A DNA stretch of 64,000 bases from Amyelois transitella (lineage: Eukaryota; Arthropoda; Insecta; Lepidoptera; Pyralidae). Both the position numbers and the translations under genes were made by a program. The notes beneath the pieces are model-generated. The model was given only the letters and a program-made list of their open reading frames with translations, was not told the DNA's origin and made no database searches. The stretch spans positions 2,269,501-2,333,500 of the forward strand of contig NC_083523.1 of the NCBI RefSeq assembly GCF_032362555.1. The letters are read 5' to 3'. Positions 63,171-64,000 of this stretch are shown here, piece after piece (the stretch's first letter is position 1; each line of letters opens with the position of its first letter).

Positions 63171-64000
63171 AAGAGTAAGACAATATACGTAAGAGTTAGG
63201 GTTAATGCACTTTGTTAGGTTAAACTTTCCTGTTAACTGGGATACTTAGGTTAGATAGGAATCGCTTCGTGTAATTACCCAACAGACACTTTTTAATTTG
63301 ATGTGATCTTCTTGAGTGAAAAAAATATTCCAACAAAGCAACCTCAACTCAGGATACTGATGGTAACCATACAAACAAGTTTAGACAGTTCGCACAGAAG
63401 CGTAGCGGTACTAAATCAACCAATGACAGCGCTTCATTATTTAATAACGTGACCTGATTGGCCAATTTCCTTAAAACATGCGCCAGTCTGATTCTATTAC
63501 AAGAGAACTCGCCCTTAGTATTACGTAACATCTATCTGACATACAAGCCCTAGTAGAAAGTCCTCGTATAATACACACATAGTATATAACATACAGATAG
63601 TAGGTACAAACATATAAAACGAGATAGTATCGGGAAGTTGCGCCAAACCAGATTTCAGCGAGGTACAGTCGACGTGATATGCACTATGTGAGATTTAGAT
63701 TCGTATAGGTACCTACCCTACCCTTTTCCCAGATTACTTTGTCATAATCTTTGCCCCGTCTTATGGCATGTTAATTGTCAATACTTATTATCTAGTTTTA
63801 TAATTAGCAGGTCTTTCCTATGTATTTCTCTCTTGTGGATTTCCATTTCCAAACAAGTAGCCTATTGTTTTAAAAAGTCCTGAATCATTTTTATTATATT
63901 ATTGATAAAATATACTACGTTTTAAAATTAATATCGATGGACCCTCATGGTCGTACATAGTAACAAATGTAAAATAATTTGTGTACTTTTTAGTGGTGAC

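Larger units (their letters stand above)
58619..64000. other. Repeat-rich end of window, no exon found
   Basis: Probably an R3HCC1-like intron and/or intergenic DNA. Contains SINE-A (58683-58925, 60385-60612), a 669-bp tandem duplication, an RTE tail (60860-60918), a fold-back MITE (60977-61056), SINE-C (62000-62295) and SINE-B (62945-63170). Stretches 61100-61990 and 63200-64000 look unique and AT-rich, with no protein I recognise. Confidence 0.55.

Overview
This window reads as nuclear DNA of a moth or butterfly. It is AT-rich, its genes are split by short introns with clean GT/AG borders, one gene carries the insect-type ZAD zinc-finger architecture, and the spaces and introns are filled with short interspersed repeats of the kind common in Lepidoptera (identification by recollection, not by a database search). 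I cannot name the species.

Layout. Positions 1-21,600 hold no host gene that I can support. They contain many copies of one dominant SINE (called SINE-A here), a 5'-truncated LINE with a 463-codon open reverse transcriptase stretch (about 15.0-16.9 kb), and a 912-bp TA-flanked inverted-repeat element carrying a broken host-like exon (9561-10472). From 21,622 to 31,095 (+) lie the last ten exons of a MICU3-like mitochondrial calcium-uptake regulator; its 5' exons lie upstream or outside. Convergent with it, 42,093-35,250 (-) is a complete ten-exon protein phosphatase methylesterase 1 (PPME1, 409 aa). Head to head with PPME1, only 382 bp away, a complete nine-exon ZAD-C2H2 zinc-finger gene (492 aa) runs 42,476-48,482 (+). 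A 5'-truncated RTE-like LINE with a 12-bp target duplication sits 12 bp past its stop codon. Next come a complete five-exon PCGF3-type Polycomb RING gene (51,253-53,827, 225 aa) and the first three recognisable exons of an R3HCC1/R3HCC1L-like gene with an R3H domain (56,084-58,618, continuing past what I could trace). From 58.7 kb to the end I see only repeats, including a 669-bp tandem duplication.

For PPME1, the zinc-finger gene and PCGF3, exon lengths sum to an exact multiple of three with all splice phases matching. This is strong internal support for these models. The genes are unrelated housekeeping and regulatory genes and do not form a pathway; the only obvious shared regulation is the PPME1/zinc-finger divergent promoter.

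Mobile DNA is the main theme. I separate: SINE-A (about 250 bp, hairpin-rich, (ATGT)n tail; five copies with target duplications); the RTE-like LINE, whose 3' end resembles that of SINE-A; a CR1/Jockey-group LINE with several 5'-truncated tails; a tRNA-derived SINE-B; a third family, SINE-C, ending in GAAGA repeats; Helitron-like elements with TC...CTAG ends between A and T; and a fold-back MITE. I found no clearly undescribed biological system. The best leads are the SINE/LINE 3'-end pairing, the decayed tandem copies of a MICU exon, and the TA-flanked element with its fold-back mutation.
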